Shown here piece by piece: positions 48,169 to 60,455 of a stretch of DNA of 64,000 nt. The position numbers and the translations under genes are program-made. Numbering within the stretch: position 1 is the stretch's first letter; each line of letters opens with the position of its first letter. The notes beneath the pieces were generated by a model, which saw only the letters and a program-made list of their open reading frames with translations, did no database searches and had not been told where the DNA came from. Source of the stretch: Perkinsus marinus ATCC 50983 (taxonomy: Eukaryota; Perkinsozoa; Perkinsida; Perkinsidae). The stretch covers positions 661,019-725,018 of the forward strand of contig NW_003215453.1 in assembly GCF_000006405.1 (NCBI RefSeq). Direction: 5' to 3'.

Positions 48169-48810
48169 ATGTCTCTCCGCGCCTCTCGTTTACTTCGTGC
48201 TGGCCTCCTGCCGAGCGCCAACACCCCAGCAGGCATCACCAACCGACTTCTGCTAACAATGGGCTCTCCTAGGGAGAACATTTTCTATCTTAAACCGGTA
48301 GGGATAGAGCGTTGCCTTACCCTCTCCCCACTTTGGAGTATTGTCAGATCGACAGCGTGACAGTACCGGGTACTGAGGGTACTTTCACTATCACCAATAA
48401 TCACTCTCTAGTGATATCTCAGTTATCTCCTGGTGAGCATCCTAATGAGTCGTAACACCGTTGTATCATTATTTTCAGGAGTAATTACTGTTCGTGATGG
48501 TACTGAGCTCAAAGATTTCTTCATTTCCGACGGTTTCGTATTCTTCAATCAACCCTCGGACGGCACTGGTTGTTGTCGTGCTGAAATCTCCGGTGTGGAA
48601 TTGGTAGTTTACTAATCTCAATGAAGCCTAGATGGACTTGTCCAGGTGCCTAAGGAAGCATTAGATAAGGATAGAGCCGCTCAGTTGTTGTCGGAGGTAC
48701 AGTCAGCCGCTAAGGAGACTGAATGGGACAAGGTCAAGGCACAGCTTGGTAATAGTGACGGCTCATTAATAAGGTCGCAAGTATTAAATGGTCAGGTACG
48801 AATCTGCTGA
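48169..48810 (+). CDS. Mitochondrial F1 ATP synthase delta subunit (bacterial epsilon homologue)
   Basis: Exons 48169-48297, 48348-48432, 48479-48592, 48632-48810 with matching phases give 168 residues. The N-terminus MSLRASRLLRAGLLPSAN is a mitochondrial presequence. The core is SPRENIFYLKP / DSVTVPGTEGTFTITNNHS / LSPGVITVRDGTELKDFFIS / DGFVFFNQPSDG. This matches the family's beta-sandwich order (VPG.EG.FG.L..H / L.PG...V / .Y.VS.GF). The C-terminal helices are VPKEALDKDRAAQLLSEVQS. Known role: part of the central stalk of ATP synthase. The last intron contains TTTACTAATC, a yeast-like branch point; its donor choice was fixed by phase. Confidence 0.88.
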
Positions 48811-49627
48811 ACCAGGTTATTAAGCATGCTGACTAGATGCAACGGTTGATACCAGCACTACTAGCCTCGTTTTTCTTGAGACATTTGACGGTTTTCTGTT
48901 CCTACTTGTCGGCCTTAACGGTGGGAGAACGGCCTCAAGTAGACGGAGAGGAGTAGATGGTGATGATTGTGTTGTTGATCTCCTTTGTACGAATATCGTT
49001 CTGTGCTGCGTTGTCACTGGGGTGGTAGATAGCTGCTGCCACTGTAGTTAAGATCATCAGCTTGTTCTTGCATCGTGTATTTCAGGCTTTGGAAGCATCA
49101 TCTGAAATTATGAAGATTCAAGATTCTCTCAAACTTACAATGTTGATGTGTAGTCTATCCATCTGGTCGGCTCTACGGGATCTCTAGGACGGCAAGGTCG
49201 GAAACGATGTTCGAACCGTTTTTCTCATGGCGGCGGTTGCTGTTATTGACAGTTTCGGATATAGGGAGTGCCTTGAGTTGAACGTACTTTAATTTATCGC
49301 GGTAGGCTTGGAAGAGTGTAGTTGGGGAGATCTCGTTGCTATCGCCCATCGCTTTATCGGTCTAAGGCTGGTAGTCCCTGTAGGTGAGTAGTAATGTCGT
49401 CTGCAATGCTGCAGTACAGGCATGTTATATCTGATGATTCCACTGGAACATTGTGATGAACCACAGAATTGAAGCATTGTGGATTTCTGGGACTAGGCTC
49501 ACCACGTGACTGCGATGAGGTCTTTTTGTAGACGTCTGGCGTAGATTCATCATGATTCCTATTAAGACCTACTGAATGAGCCTGCTATGCAGTAGTTGTT
49601 ATTGTTGGCTATCCTGTCTACTAATTC
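48811..49627. other. No gene recognised
   Basis: Short open frames only, between the ATP synthase and proline-rich genes. Confidence 0.5.
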
Positions 49628-50490
49628 ATGGCCAACCACGGTCAATTCCCTCCTGTCCACGGTGGGGGCTCCTCCTCGGCGGCCTATCCTCCACCCCCGC
49701 CTGCTGGGGTATCCTATCCTCATCCCGATGAGTAAGTTGTTGCCATCTTGATTAGCATCGTCATCACCATAGCTCCCTCAGGGTCTACCCTCCCTATGTA
49801 TGGGCCCCTGCCTTCCCAGGGGGATTCGCATTACCGCCAGGACCCAACTACGACGACAATCCAGCTTGGGTGTATGGAACACTTTCTGTAGATGTAAGGC
49901 AATAGATGGCGATCAGGCGATTCCGGCAAGCCATGTCTCACCCGATGGCAACACCAGTCGTCCCTGAAGCGGCTCGGAAGAGGACCAATGAGGTGTTGGC
50001 CCGACTGAGTGAAGAGCGCAAGCAACTCATGGTAAGTGTATATGAGATGTGCCAAGGCGATTCCATTGCCCAGTCGCGCTTCCCGCCCTTGACCCCGTCC
50101 AGTGTGGGTGGTCAGCAATACCAAGGAGGGTTTACAACGCCGCTGCCCCGTGGGGTAGGAGAGTGGGGTCGAGTGTGTTGATGGGCTGTGTTGTAACAGA
50201 TAGAAGGGCTTGTCTCACCTCGAGGCCATGGGCACCAGGGGCTTGGTCCTACGATGAATGTGATACACGAGGAAAGTCCTCATCAAGAGCAAGCACCTCC
50301 TGGGAGTGCACCGACCTTCGGAGTAAGGATAAGATGGAGTCAACGGCCCATCGGTATTCAGGAGGGGCCGCGCTTTGGGACTGCAGAAGCCCGATCACCG
50401 GAGGAACGGGCGGTGGCGGCGCGACGTAGGAATACTATGCTGCGGACAAGCCTTCCGAATAGGCGCAGTACAATTGATAATTTCTTGTGA
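49628..50490 (+). CDS. Proline-rich protein of unknown function, 229 residues
   Basis: Five exons, 49628-49731, 49782-49869, 49906-50031, 50074-50154 and 50200-50490, with consistent phases. The N-terminus is MANHGQFPPVHGGGSSSAAY followed by PPPPPAG, then AWAPAFPGG-like and FALPPGPNYDDNPAW. The helical middle has EAARKRTNEVLARLSEERKQ. The C-terminus is basic (SPEERAVAARRRNTMLRTSL). Predicted mostly disordered. Unknown family. It ends about 325 bp before the CENP-C-like gene on the same strand; a GTGAGT at the stop leaves a small chance that it continues. Confidence 0.5.
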
Positions 50491-50814
50491 GTTGATGCCT
50501 CCTGGTGGTGGTGGTGGTGAATGATCAGTCTGTTGTTAGGAATAGAGACTTTAGGAGGTCCCTGTCGGCGGACACCAGGATAGAGAATGAGCCTCCGGTA
50601 CCATGCGGTGTGTGTTTAGATGTATTGAGACCAGGATGTTTTACAGGGCGATGCGTATGAGGATAAGGAGAACTATCACAGGAGCAGTAACATGACTGAG
50701 GGCCGCCTTCGTAACCATCATCTGGATCAGACTGCAGCTTTCGGGTAGGATGGAAGTATAACAATGAATCGATAATATACTGGTGTTATGGTATTGCCTT
50801 GTAAACGGTCGGTG

Positions 50815-53800
50815 ATGGCTCGCAGATCGCATTCTTTCAGATCGTTTGAGCCCGCACAAGTCTCCCCTAGACTTAAGAGGAGGTCTACCACGGGTGGTGT
50901 CCCCAACCGTCCGGCCCGGCCGGTATTGTTCAGTAGAGGCACGGGCAACGCCGACATACGGGATGTCCATGCAATGTGTTGTGATGCATGCCCGTGTAAA
51001 AACGGGGGTAAGGCTGTGTGCTGCGAGCATTGCTCACTGAAGGATGAGAACCGCCATAAGAAACGGGCTGATCGAGGTGAGTTACTCATCATCCACTTTT
51101 GTGATTTCCGAACCGAACGGTTTGATTCTGAGAATACGACTATAGACTGTGACCCGTATGTGAGGAAATGTGAATCGATTCACATGGTAGTCACGATGTA
51201 GCCTGATGAACTATAGTTAATTGGGGAAGTTATTTCTTCGCACTGCGTGTCTGAACTTATTTAGGGTGAATGTATGTGATGGTTACTCAGGTGAAGTGAA
51301 GGACACAGCCTGCAACACTGACTGGGAGGGCGAGGGGGTCACCAAGGGGGGTCTCTCTAATGCAGTAAAGATGAGGAGAAAGAGGCCTCGGAATAGCTCG
51401 TAGGCCTCATCAGCCCCTCCTCAACTGTATGTCTAGTCTCAGGCCATCTGATGAAAATGGACAAGAGGGCCGACGACGTTCATCTGAGGATGTCTGCCAC
51501 CACATTGGGCCTTGGCGTGGAGAAGTGCCACCGAGGTAGGGAAAGGGGGGGTCTTGCTGATGATGATCGTGGTCAGACCTACTCCGCCAGAGGATGCTGC
51601 TGTGCCTGAGCGTATTGCTAGGCCGGAAATGAGGAAGGCAGGATCACGAGTTCGAGGGGAGGTGGGGGCCCGCGCACAGGAGCATCATCATGATGATGAT
51701 TATCAGCAGCAGCTCCATCATAGTTCCCAGACTAGTTATGAGGTAAGTGATCGAGCCGACGCTCCTGTGTCGGGACTAGTGGGGTAGGGTACTTTCCAAT
51801 CGCTGTTGGATGAGGCGGAGGCTGCGGTGACGGAGGTTGTGAATCAGCATGAACGCAGACACCACCAGCAACAGTCGCATCGGGCACATAGACGAGCACA
51901 TCATCGGGGTGGTCATAGAGAAGAACGCAGGAAAAAGGAAACTGTAGGTCTCGGCGAATTGGATTGGGACATGCATGTTCAGGGTGTCCCTCGACAGGGA
52001 GGCAGCCTGAGCTCGGCGGATGATCTACAACCCGACCAACCTCAGGGTAAGGGCACCAGCTACGACAGTAGTATTAGTGACCATCTGACCCTAGTAGTAG
52101 TAGTAGTAGTAGTAGTAGCTTGACATAGCTACCATGCTCAGAGTATAGAGTTTCGTGCAGTTTCGTGAGACCGACAGTAATCTTTAGGAAGCCACGGTGC
52201 CGATAATTAGTTTTAGAGCTACTTGGCCTTGTCGGTAAATATCTCTAATGCACGGTTACAGCGATATAGTTTTGAATCGCCCCATGATCCCTGTGAAAAA
52301 TTGTCATTCAAAATTGTTAGTGATATGGAGTGATAACCTTTTCGGTCAGCGGTGATAGTAGCCGTAATGTGGTATCATGTTCCTGTTGTTCCGTATAGAT
52401 ATTGGAGGTAGAGAGATAAGGAGGACTGAGCGTCGAAAACATTTAGAAGATAGGAGACAGGCCGAACTGCTACGGACAGGCAGGCGTCCTCTGCTCGGGT
52501 CTATTGGGGTGATAGAGAATCTCAGGTCCGGTTGGAGGCCATTCCAATCCAGTTGAGGAGTCTTATGAAGATCCTGATGAGACTGCGAGGTGGGTTGGGA
52601 GTAGCTAGAGTTATAATACGTATTTGCTTTCCGCAGCTGAGCTCGGGAGTTTTCATCATTTAGAAGAATTTATGAACGACTTAAGGTAGCCAATTGGAAT
52701 TTTCCAAAAATTTTCCCACAATGCTTCAATTTTTATAATCGATTGTTATTTTCCAATACTATTAGTCATCGTTTTAATCGTCTACATACTATGATCAAAT
52801 ACATTGCTATACCTGAAACTAACAGCTGATTGTGCTTTAGGCATTTGTCCTTCGATGAAGATCTCTCATTTGATGTGGCAGTTGAGGCTGAGCCTGACTT
52901 CATCGTCCCTGTTATGGATGAGGAGGATACTATATCGGACATACCTCTACCACATGATCAACCCCAAAGGGGGGGCCAGCACACATTGGAGGAGATATCG
53001 TTTACGAATCAACATCGAAGAGGAGGAAGAGGCAACAAGATGGTGGATACTTCGGTGAGTACTTCCTCTAGTGTGTTGCTCTCCTGTTTCCAAGGAGTGT
53101 CTTGGTTTGCTTCTATTTACTGTCTTATCCATAGAGCAGTTGTTTATGTCGCTACTATTTCATGTACAGATTCCGTAAATTGCGAGTGAATCGTCGTTGG
53201 TATTGTTGTCGGGCTCAGTTACAAGTTGGACCGGAGCTCTATCCTCCAGTGCCAGCTCCTACCCGGAAGAAGACGACTCAGCGTAGGAGAAATAGAGATC
53301 CAGAGAGCAGTGATGGAACTCTTGAGGAAGAATTTGTAGTTGTCGGGTTATAACCCTTGATCGGAAGGTAATCTTGGCAGGAACAACACCGGTACGGCAG
53401 AGGGGCTCCGAGATCTACTCGAAGGGCTCCTCTTGATATCCTCAAGGGTGAAAGAATCATCTATAAGCGAACTGATAGTGGCGATGATCTCATGATTGGA
53501 GTCCTTACCCGACACAAGCATGATAAAAAACGGAGTAGGAGCAACGGTATCTCGAGGATGACCATATGGTGTTAGATGATCATTCACTTGAGGGCGGCCG
53601 CAGCAGACGATCGTCAGCGGTCGAGCGTGCGTCCTTCCACAAGAACAGGGCCAGTCAAGAGAGTTACGATCCCAATCAATGTGAGGTCGGCCTTGGAAGC
53701 GATGCTCATTTCATTAGTGTTCAGCAGCAGCCATGCGAGCACCAGTGTCGGAGGGGTCATCCCGAGCTCAGCAGAAAAGGAAGGGTCAAGTTGTGGAGAA

Positions 53801-54552
53801 GCGAGGGAAGAAAAAGGCAGTATCCCGTACAAGACAACCGCAGCCCAAGGCGAAGTCGAGGGCGGCACGGAAGAAGACTGGGGTGATCAATGCGAAGAAG
53901 GGGGCACAAAAGGTCGCGGCGGCTAACGCATCTAAGGGGCAACAGGACACCATTAGGGCCAATAAGAAAAACCGTAAGAGGATAATACGCGTGGAGTTTT
54001 TAGGGGATAATTCTAGGTGACTCGAGGAAGGAAGTGACGGGAACGGACGGCGTAGTGGCTCATGCTCATCGTGGTGGTGGGCCGACCTGTGCACAGTATT
54101 GCCCAGAGGACAAGTGTTGGAAAAGTGATGGTATGGATAGGGAGATCCCTGCTGGTCATAAGCTAGTTTCATATGCGAAGGACCGCACTATGAAGATTTT
54201 CACAAATGTTCGGTGTGTGGTGCCTTTGGACTCGCAACACTTCATGCCAGTGTTGTTCCAGCTGGGGCCCTTACAACAGAAGTTACCCGAAACGGTCTCT
54301 GAGGGCAGCTCGGCCATCATAACGATCTTAGAGTGTGGTGAAGGTGGTGATAAAGCTGTCGATGAGTTCCCTGTTTCGGTGAAGTATGAGGATAAGGAGC
54401 GCTCACTTGGGGCGGGTGACTTTTTCATTGTTCGTGCTGGGATTACCTACAGTATCCTCAATGAACACCGTACGAAGGACGCCAAGATTCTTATGGTACT
54501 ACGACAAGACACTGTGGAAGACTCTGGTCTGAACTCTGATGTTGAGGCATGA
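50815..54552 (+). CDS. CENP-C / Mif2-like kinetochore protein with C-terminal cupin
   Basis: The last exon (about 54034-54552) holds FQLGPLQQKLPETVSEGSS, then GAGDFFIVRAGITYSILNEH and AKILMVLRQD. These match the Mif2/CENP-C cupin end (G..F.IP.GN.Y.I.N....A.L.F). Upstream exons are disordered and highly charged, with KRKGQVVEKRGKKKAVSR, GAQKVAAANASKG, His-rich EHHHDDDYQQQLHH, and acidic HLSFDEDLSFDVAVEAEPDF. A frame near 52495 contains ARVYWGDRES, which could be the R...YW core of the CENP-C motif. The proposed first exon starts MARRSHSFRSFEPAQVSPRL and has a Cys cluster CCDACPCKNGGKAVCCEHC. Known role: links centromeric nucleosomes to the kinetochore. The cupin assignment is good. Inclusion of all upstream exons in one gene is inference; the 50.8-51.2 kb exon might belong to another gene. 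Confidence 0.55.
52088..52121. repeat. Short TAG trinucleotide array
   Basis: (TAG/GTA)n on the plus strand, ahead of GACATAGC; probably intronic in the CENP-C-like gene. Confidence 0.85.
52617..52750 (+). repeat. Degraded family-1 MITE
   Basis: ACGTATTTGCTTTCCGCAGC, TGAGCTCGGGAGTTTTC and TCCAAAAATTTTCCC are recognisable; both ends are lost. Confidence 0.5.
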
Positions 54553-55035
54553 GGCGGCTCGGTAGTGATGATGTAGATGACGGGTACAGTATTCTTTTTA
54601 GCTTACAATCTTACATATTACCCCATCCGCTCGGTTACTTCCACCGTGGCGCTGTTATTCGAATTAGTGTATCGTCGAATGAATGCAGTAGAGAATACTA
54701 TTAATATAAGGGAGACATGAACGGAATCCACTTATAATGCAGACATACACGACATGAGAGTTGTGTTATTATAATGGAACTAAATCGAGTGAATTGTCCT
54801 CTCAGAAGCTTGCTGTAGTTCTACATGTGCCGTCTGTCCCTCCATGACCGGTAGTAAGCGTCTACTTGCGTCTACGATCATAATGGTCTAGAGCAGGCTT
54901 TGATAGGTAGTTTGTCAGTATCATTACGGTGACTGGAATTCACTTGCTTCATGTCAATACGGGCAGCTCGATTATACCATGGATCGGCGTTGTGTTGATG
55001 GTGAATGTATTAATGTAGGATGATGATATACAGTG

Positions 55036-55153
55036 ACGTTTCACCCGTTTTACGCGAAGTGGCGTTAAACTCGGTGAAAAACGCGATATTCGCGGGATGC
55101 AGTAGTCGTGAAATGTATTTTCACTAGTGTTTTTCATATCACGGGTGAGACTC
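55036..55153 (+). repeat. MITE-like element, family 2, forward copy
   Basis: GTTTCACCCGTTTTACGCG ... TATCACGGGTGAGACTCC. Intergenic, between the CENP-C-like gene and the cyclin. Confidence 0.8.
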
Positions 55154-55210
55154 CGGTGAAATTGTATAGCAATGGGAGCTTGGAACTCCGTCCCATCGCC
55201 GAGCACGTTA

Positions 55211-56009
55211 TATGAGGAAGGACGGTGGAGGTAGCATACCCACTAATATTCTGAAAGGTCCTGTCTGTACTGCAGGCATCATGGTAGAGTATCTAAGGCA
55301 AGAGAGGCTCGAGTAAATGTGATATGCTGTGGTGTCACAAAGAGAATCTGTGAGATCATAACTATGACCAATACTATGGGCCTTCAACACCACAGAAGCG
55401 ACGCTTTTGACTATGACAGGATAATCCAACCCAACCAGTATGTTCAGATCGACGACGGGAGTATGTACGGATAGTTTTTTATCAGAGGGCAAGACGAGTG
55501 TTCAGAGGATCACTGTGGAGAAGTCAGTGATACCATACGTGGCCGCCTCATAGTAGGGTTTGTTGTTTCAGCGTACTCTACCTGTACAAGTCTTCACCTT
55601 CATTCACGATATTGTTAGCAGTATGGGTCTCTTGCCTCAGTCTGTCCTGATCTCACTCATATACTGTGAGCGCCTCTTGAGGTGTTGCGGCTTTCGTTTG
55701 ACTGTACGATCATGGAAAAGTATTATATTAGGATCATTGGTGATAGCATGTAAAATGTGGGATGATGTTCCTGTTCGCAATCACAACTTCGCTGAAGTTC
55801 TTCCCATAGAATTCACACCGAAAGTAGTATGCCGTTGTGAGGCTGCAGTGGCGACGAGACTGTGCTTCCACTTCTGGGTGAGTGAGGAAGAATATCACCT
55901 CCGGTATAAGCTCATGTTCACACCCTATCGGTTGAGTATTACAACGCAACCACGGTTGAAGAGGAGGAGGAGGTTTTTGATGGACCAATTGAGACCGTCG
56001 GGAAGATGA
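55211..56009 (+). CDS. Cyclin, PHO80 / cyclin-Y type
   Basis: The cyclin box is clear in the last exon: FTFIHDIVSSMGLLPQSVLI, SLIYCERLLRCCGFRLT, SWKSIILGSLVIACKMWDD (hallmark G.L..A.K.WDD), NHNFAEVLPIEF and CRCEAAVATRLCFHFWVSEE. The protein ends with a basic tail RLKRRRRFLMDQLRPSGR. Known role: activate a CDK of the PHO85/CDK14 class. Upstream exons MRKDGGGSIPTNILKGPVC, SDAFDYDRIIQPNQYVQIDD and KTSVQRITVEKSVIPY join by phase with short introns, one only about 25 nt. The N-terminal model is therefore less sure than the box. Confidence 0.75.
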
Positions 56010-57013
56010 CGTCTGCAGCATATTATTATGATGAACTTGGCGGCTCCTTCAGAAATGGAGCTTCACGGGCGAGCTCATCCCTGGGTTGAGTGACGATGAT
56101 GAGAAGGGGAGTGCATTACAGATACCATAGTTGAGCATTCGAGTTGACGTGGGAGGGGCCATTGGCAGTTCTTGGTCGATGCGACTCGACTTGACGTTCT
56201 TCTTCTTACTACTACTACGGCTAGCTGTGGGTAATGTTGTGGAGATAACTTCGGTCAATTTCGACTACCTTCTTAGGGACGCAGATGGTACGTTGGGGTG
56301 AGGATAGACTTGGAACGTACCATCTGAGTATCGGCCTCAGATCCCCGACCTTTTTTAATATTCCTGTACTCGCCGACGTGTCCACATTGCAAAGCATTGA
56401 AGCCAGTATGGGAGGACGTGTGTACAGTCGCTGAGAAGGAGCAGCTTTTCCGAGTCGGTAACGACCTATATTATCCCCTACTACCCACTAGAGACTTGTT
56501 TACAGGAGTATTGGACTGCATGGCTCAATCACATCTATGCGAGCGTTTGGGTGAAACCAAGGTTCCGAGCGTGTAATCGTCCATATGAGGCCCCTTGTGA
56601 CGTGTCTCCTCATGTAGTTATGTCTTCTTCGATGATGGGCGGAAAATGTTAAAGTATACCGGAGAAAAAGACAGCGAAGAGATGAGCGAGTTTGCAGCTC
56701 GAGCGCACAAGGTACTATGATGGAAATTCGAAACCTTGGAAATTCACGAAGCTATGGAAGTTGAAAATTAGTGCTGGCATTTCCCGTCTATACTATCTAA
56801 CTTCCGTAGGGAGGACATTGTAAACGTTTGATATAGTATACGACCTTCGTATGGAGCCTTTGCCAGTAGCTCCGGGGAGGTCACAGAAGTCGATACCAAT
56901 TTGGTATGTATTTCCACGGCGACCATCGAGATATTATCACTATTGAGTTCTATTTGGGGATAACGGGGAATTCCCGTACGCCTTTTTTCGGCTACTCGAG
57001 TAGCATATCATCG
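56010..57013. other. No gene recognised
   Basis: Short open frames. An 11-bp inverted repeat GATGGTACGTT/AACGTACCATC spans about 56284-56324. Confidence 0.45.
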
Positions 57014-57503
57014 TTAGTATAGCATGTAATACATCTCTACTTTCCCATTCGTCCACTCAATCAACGGACCATCTAATAGTACGCTCAGGTTTACAATGGC
57101 GATGCTGTAAATGTCCCCATTGAGGGGCCAGGGAAGCCTTCCTTCTCGCTCAGAGCCGTGGCCAAGGCTGTTGCTGCTGAAATCATTACTTTGATTCACT
57201 TCTCTCCAATAGGCTGCTGTGCTTTGATCGTAATAGTATCGGCCGATGACCAGCAAGTGTTGGTTATGTTCGTAATAGGTGGCGGGCTTTGTGCTGGGTG
57301 TCCTTTTTGATGCCTTTGTACTGAAAGTTGTTGACGAAGAGGAAACAGTGGATCCTGGAGATAAGGATAATAACAGGAGTGATGAAGAAGAGAGTACTAT
57401 GAGGATATCTCTTCTGAGACTTATAGAGCACAGAAGGTTGTCTCGGTGGTTGTGCTATCAGGCCCTCCAGTTGAATCGAAGAAGACGCGTTGATGGTTGC
57501 CAA
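57014..57503 (-). CDS. Possible single-pass membrane protein
   Basis: Two minus-strand frames, MATINASSSIQLEGLIAQPP with a hydrophobic TLFFITPVIILISR, and a downstream YYYDQSTAAYWREVNQSN ending EMYYMLY. A signal-anchor protein is conceivable, but the join between the frames is not resolved and homology is absent. Confidence 0.25.
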
Positions 57504-57716
57504 TGCTAAGGGCTGTTCGCTTGGGTTTCATGTCGTACACTTATTTCGGCTTGCGTGATAACAAGATACTCTAATCGGGCACACAGAGTAGACAAAGTTG
57601 CGGTATGCACACAAAAACAGGGACAGCCCTATATATCTCAGCGGTCACGATGACACGATCGGGTCAAATTCCGAGTGATTGTTAGTGGGATTGGGCATGG
57701 GACCAATTCCGGCAAT

Positions 57717-60455
57717 ATGCATCTCACTCCCCGTGCTATCCTAGAGGGAATCGTCTACAGTTCTTCCCCTGTGTATTTCATCTATATGTCTGATTTCCTC
57801 TTTGGGGATCTCACAGCAGGCACAGCCATCCTGGGCATTCTTCTCGGTATGCTTCTGGCAGTGGTGAGTTCCTGTCCTGGTACGGGTGTTGGAATTCCTC
57901 TTGTAATATAGGTAGTTCCACGTCTACTAAAGCCGAGTACCACTCCTTCTGGTGAGAAGAAGGACTACATGGACCTTGTGTCGACGGGACAGGTGAATGG
58001 AAGTAAACAGTCGATCGAGATCACTGGGGGGGTTTTCAGGTTCTGTTCGATGACAACAGGAAGGAGGGCCAGTGCTGTGTGCATTCTGCACAGATCTTTG
58101 AAAAGCAGGTGATAATCTTGGCCTCTTGTTGTGGTCGGACCAGAAGCGCCTTCACCGTCAAGGCGATGAACGTTTCTTGCCGAGTTGTGTTCGTATCATC
58201 TGATCGGTCATAGGTTGACTTCAACGCATTTTCCAGACAGTTCGTCAAGATCTACGGCACTAATGGTCGCTTTGGACAGCGCCTGGTGCACAAGGAAGGT
58301 ACTGTTACTTCGCTAGCATACACTCAGCAGCCTACTTCGTAATATTAGACGAAAGGCCGTATTGGATCAAGCCAGACCCTTCATGGGAACCTGAGGACAA
58401 CATTTCTTGTGTAACTGATCGTACGGACCACGCCAAGTTTGAAGAGATGATTGCGAAAATGTGCGCAACTCCTCTGCCTTTGACGTGAGTTCGTTGATAT
58501 CCTCTAATCCTATATATTGCTCTTTCTTCAGACAACCCTTGTGGCAGATGGTGTACTTTCAGAATTATGTCCGAGAGGATAACGGTGAGCTGACGAGTGC
58601 GTTCATCTGGAAGTAGTGAAGATTCTCGCCAATGCTCGGCGGTCTAAATTTTTCATTAGATACCATCATTCGATGGCTGATGGCTTCACTGCTATGCGTC
58701 ATGTAAGTCGGAGTGGCGTATAGGTTGTAATGGGAGTCGTCTTCAGACTTGTTCCCACTGTGTGCCAGCTAAGGAGGGACAGAAAATGGAAGATCTCTTT
58801 ATCCACCCTAAGGCGGGAAATAAGGTCATAAGGGATAGAAAATTCAACTCGTAGATTTTATCGTTCCTTCTTCTACTGTTTCTCGCTGCGTTCCACATCG
58901 TCCCATTTTAGCGTTCACGTCCGTCACTCTTCACTATCGCCAAGAAAGCTGTGTTCGCCTTTTTCAAGCTGATATTCCTCCCAAAGGATCCTGTAAACCC
59001 GTGCAAACCGAACTACATGCAGAAACACGGATCCAAGAGGTATTAAATGCGCAATTAGGTCGAGGATCGTTAATAATGATGTTCTTAGGGCAACCGCTTT
59101 CACTTATCTCGGGGAAGAATTCTCTGTTGCTAAGATCAAGGAGATCGCCCATTCGGCTACTACTGCTGGAAAAAAGAAGTCAGTGAACGATGTAGTGAGG
59201 GCAAAGTCGTAATCACTATCGTCCACTAGGAGTCCTGAGGAGACCTGAGTCCATCATTGAGCTTTCTATTAGGTACTACTAGCTGCCATCTCACGAGCGT
59301 TGGGTATGTATTGTGAAGAGAAGAAGGATAAAATGGAGGACGTCAAGGTGTGCTGATGTCTATGCTCACGTATCTCGCTGTGGTATGATACGTTGTTTTC
59401 AGATTCCCGACAACTTCGAGTCGGCCATGTGGGTGTCTCTCGACAGGGGCTCACCGTTCAAATTCGAAGAAGGGGAGAGAAGATGGGGGAATAAGGGTCT
59501 GGGTGTTTGTTACTTGAGCTTGCCCATTGGAGTCAAGTCCGCTGTTGAACAGCTGAATATTGGTGAAGCACTGTGTCCAATTCCTCCTCGCTGACGTTTC
59601 TATCGTTTCAGTATATCATCGAATCAGAGATCTCATCGGATCTCCCGAGCCCCTACTTGCCAACAAGCTCCAAGCGCTAGTTGCTCTATTGCCGTATCCT
59701 ATTGCCCATTTCCTCTGGCCTATCGTGACAGCTAAAGTAAGTGAAGATATGTCAAAAATATATTTAGGCCGAGTCGTTAATCTCTTTGCGGTTGGTTCAA
59801 AGCTTCGCGAGCATTTTCATAATTTTTTTTGTCACTGTATGTAGAAGAAAGTTGGCCACAATTTCGCAGAGTTCGTTTCTGAGACACTCGCTCGCTAATG
59901 ACTCGAGCACATACCAGATTTCTCGGAAATTTTTAAAACATCCTTTATGTACTTGCATAGGTAACACTATCAATCTCCAATGTTCCTGGTCCACAAGCTC
60001 AACTGAGATGGCCCGTCAACAGAGACGAGGATCTCACGGAACAAGTTCGTCTCCGGCTCAAGCTCGCGGTGATGTACTTCTGTCGTTATGGTAGATACCC
60101 CGCTCCGGCATTATCAGAGATATGCTCTTCTTCGTGCCCCCCGTTTACGATATTGGTGAGCTATTGGTTCAGCACGTTCGGAGGACAATCGATGATTCTA
60201 TTATTCTGAATATATGAGCGAAACTCTGGTTTCGTGTTTAGGTATCATGGCCTCTATCATTTCGTACAACAACCGAGTGAATGTTGGTATGACTACTGCC
60301 GGCGAATGGATAAATCAAGTAGGCGGTAGATTCTCGAGGATATGCTGATTCCGCTCTCCTCGCAGACCGATGTCCATCACATCATCTACGACCTCTTTCC
60401 TCGCGCCATGAGAGATATTCGTGACGGTGTTGCCGCCTCCAAAGATACTGAGTAG
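57717..60455 (+). CDS. Wax ester synthase / diacylglycerol acyltransferase (WS/DGAT) family
   Basis: Transfers a fatty acyl group from acyl-CoA to a fatty alcohol or diacylglycerol. The catalytic motif is present: FFIRYHHSMADGFTAMRH (HHxxxDG). Further family marks are QPLWQMVYFQNY before it, KKSVNDVVLLAAISRALG (NDV..A....L), and VTLSISNVPGPQAQLRWP (SNVPGP), then ASIISYNNRVNVGMTTAGEW, ending at TAG 60453-60455. The start ATG 57717 opens MHLTPRAILEGIVYSSSPVY and a membrane helix AILGILLGMLLAVV, so it is probably ER-bound. About 14 exons with phase-consistent introns, one of 29 nt before VVKILANARR. Alternative: a closely related acyltransferase of the same fold. Confidence 0.9.
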
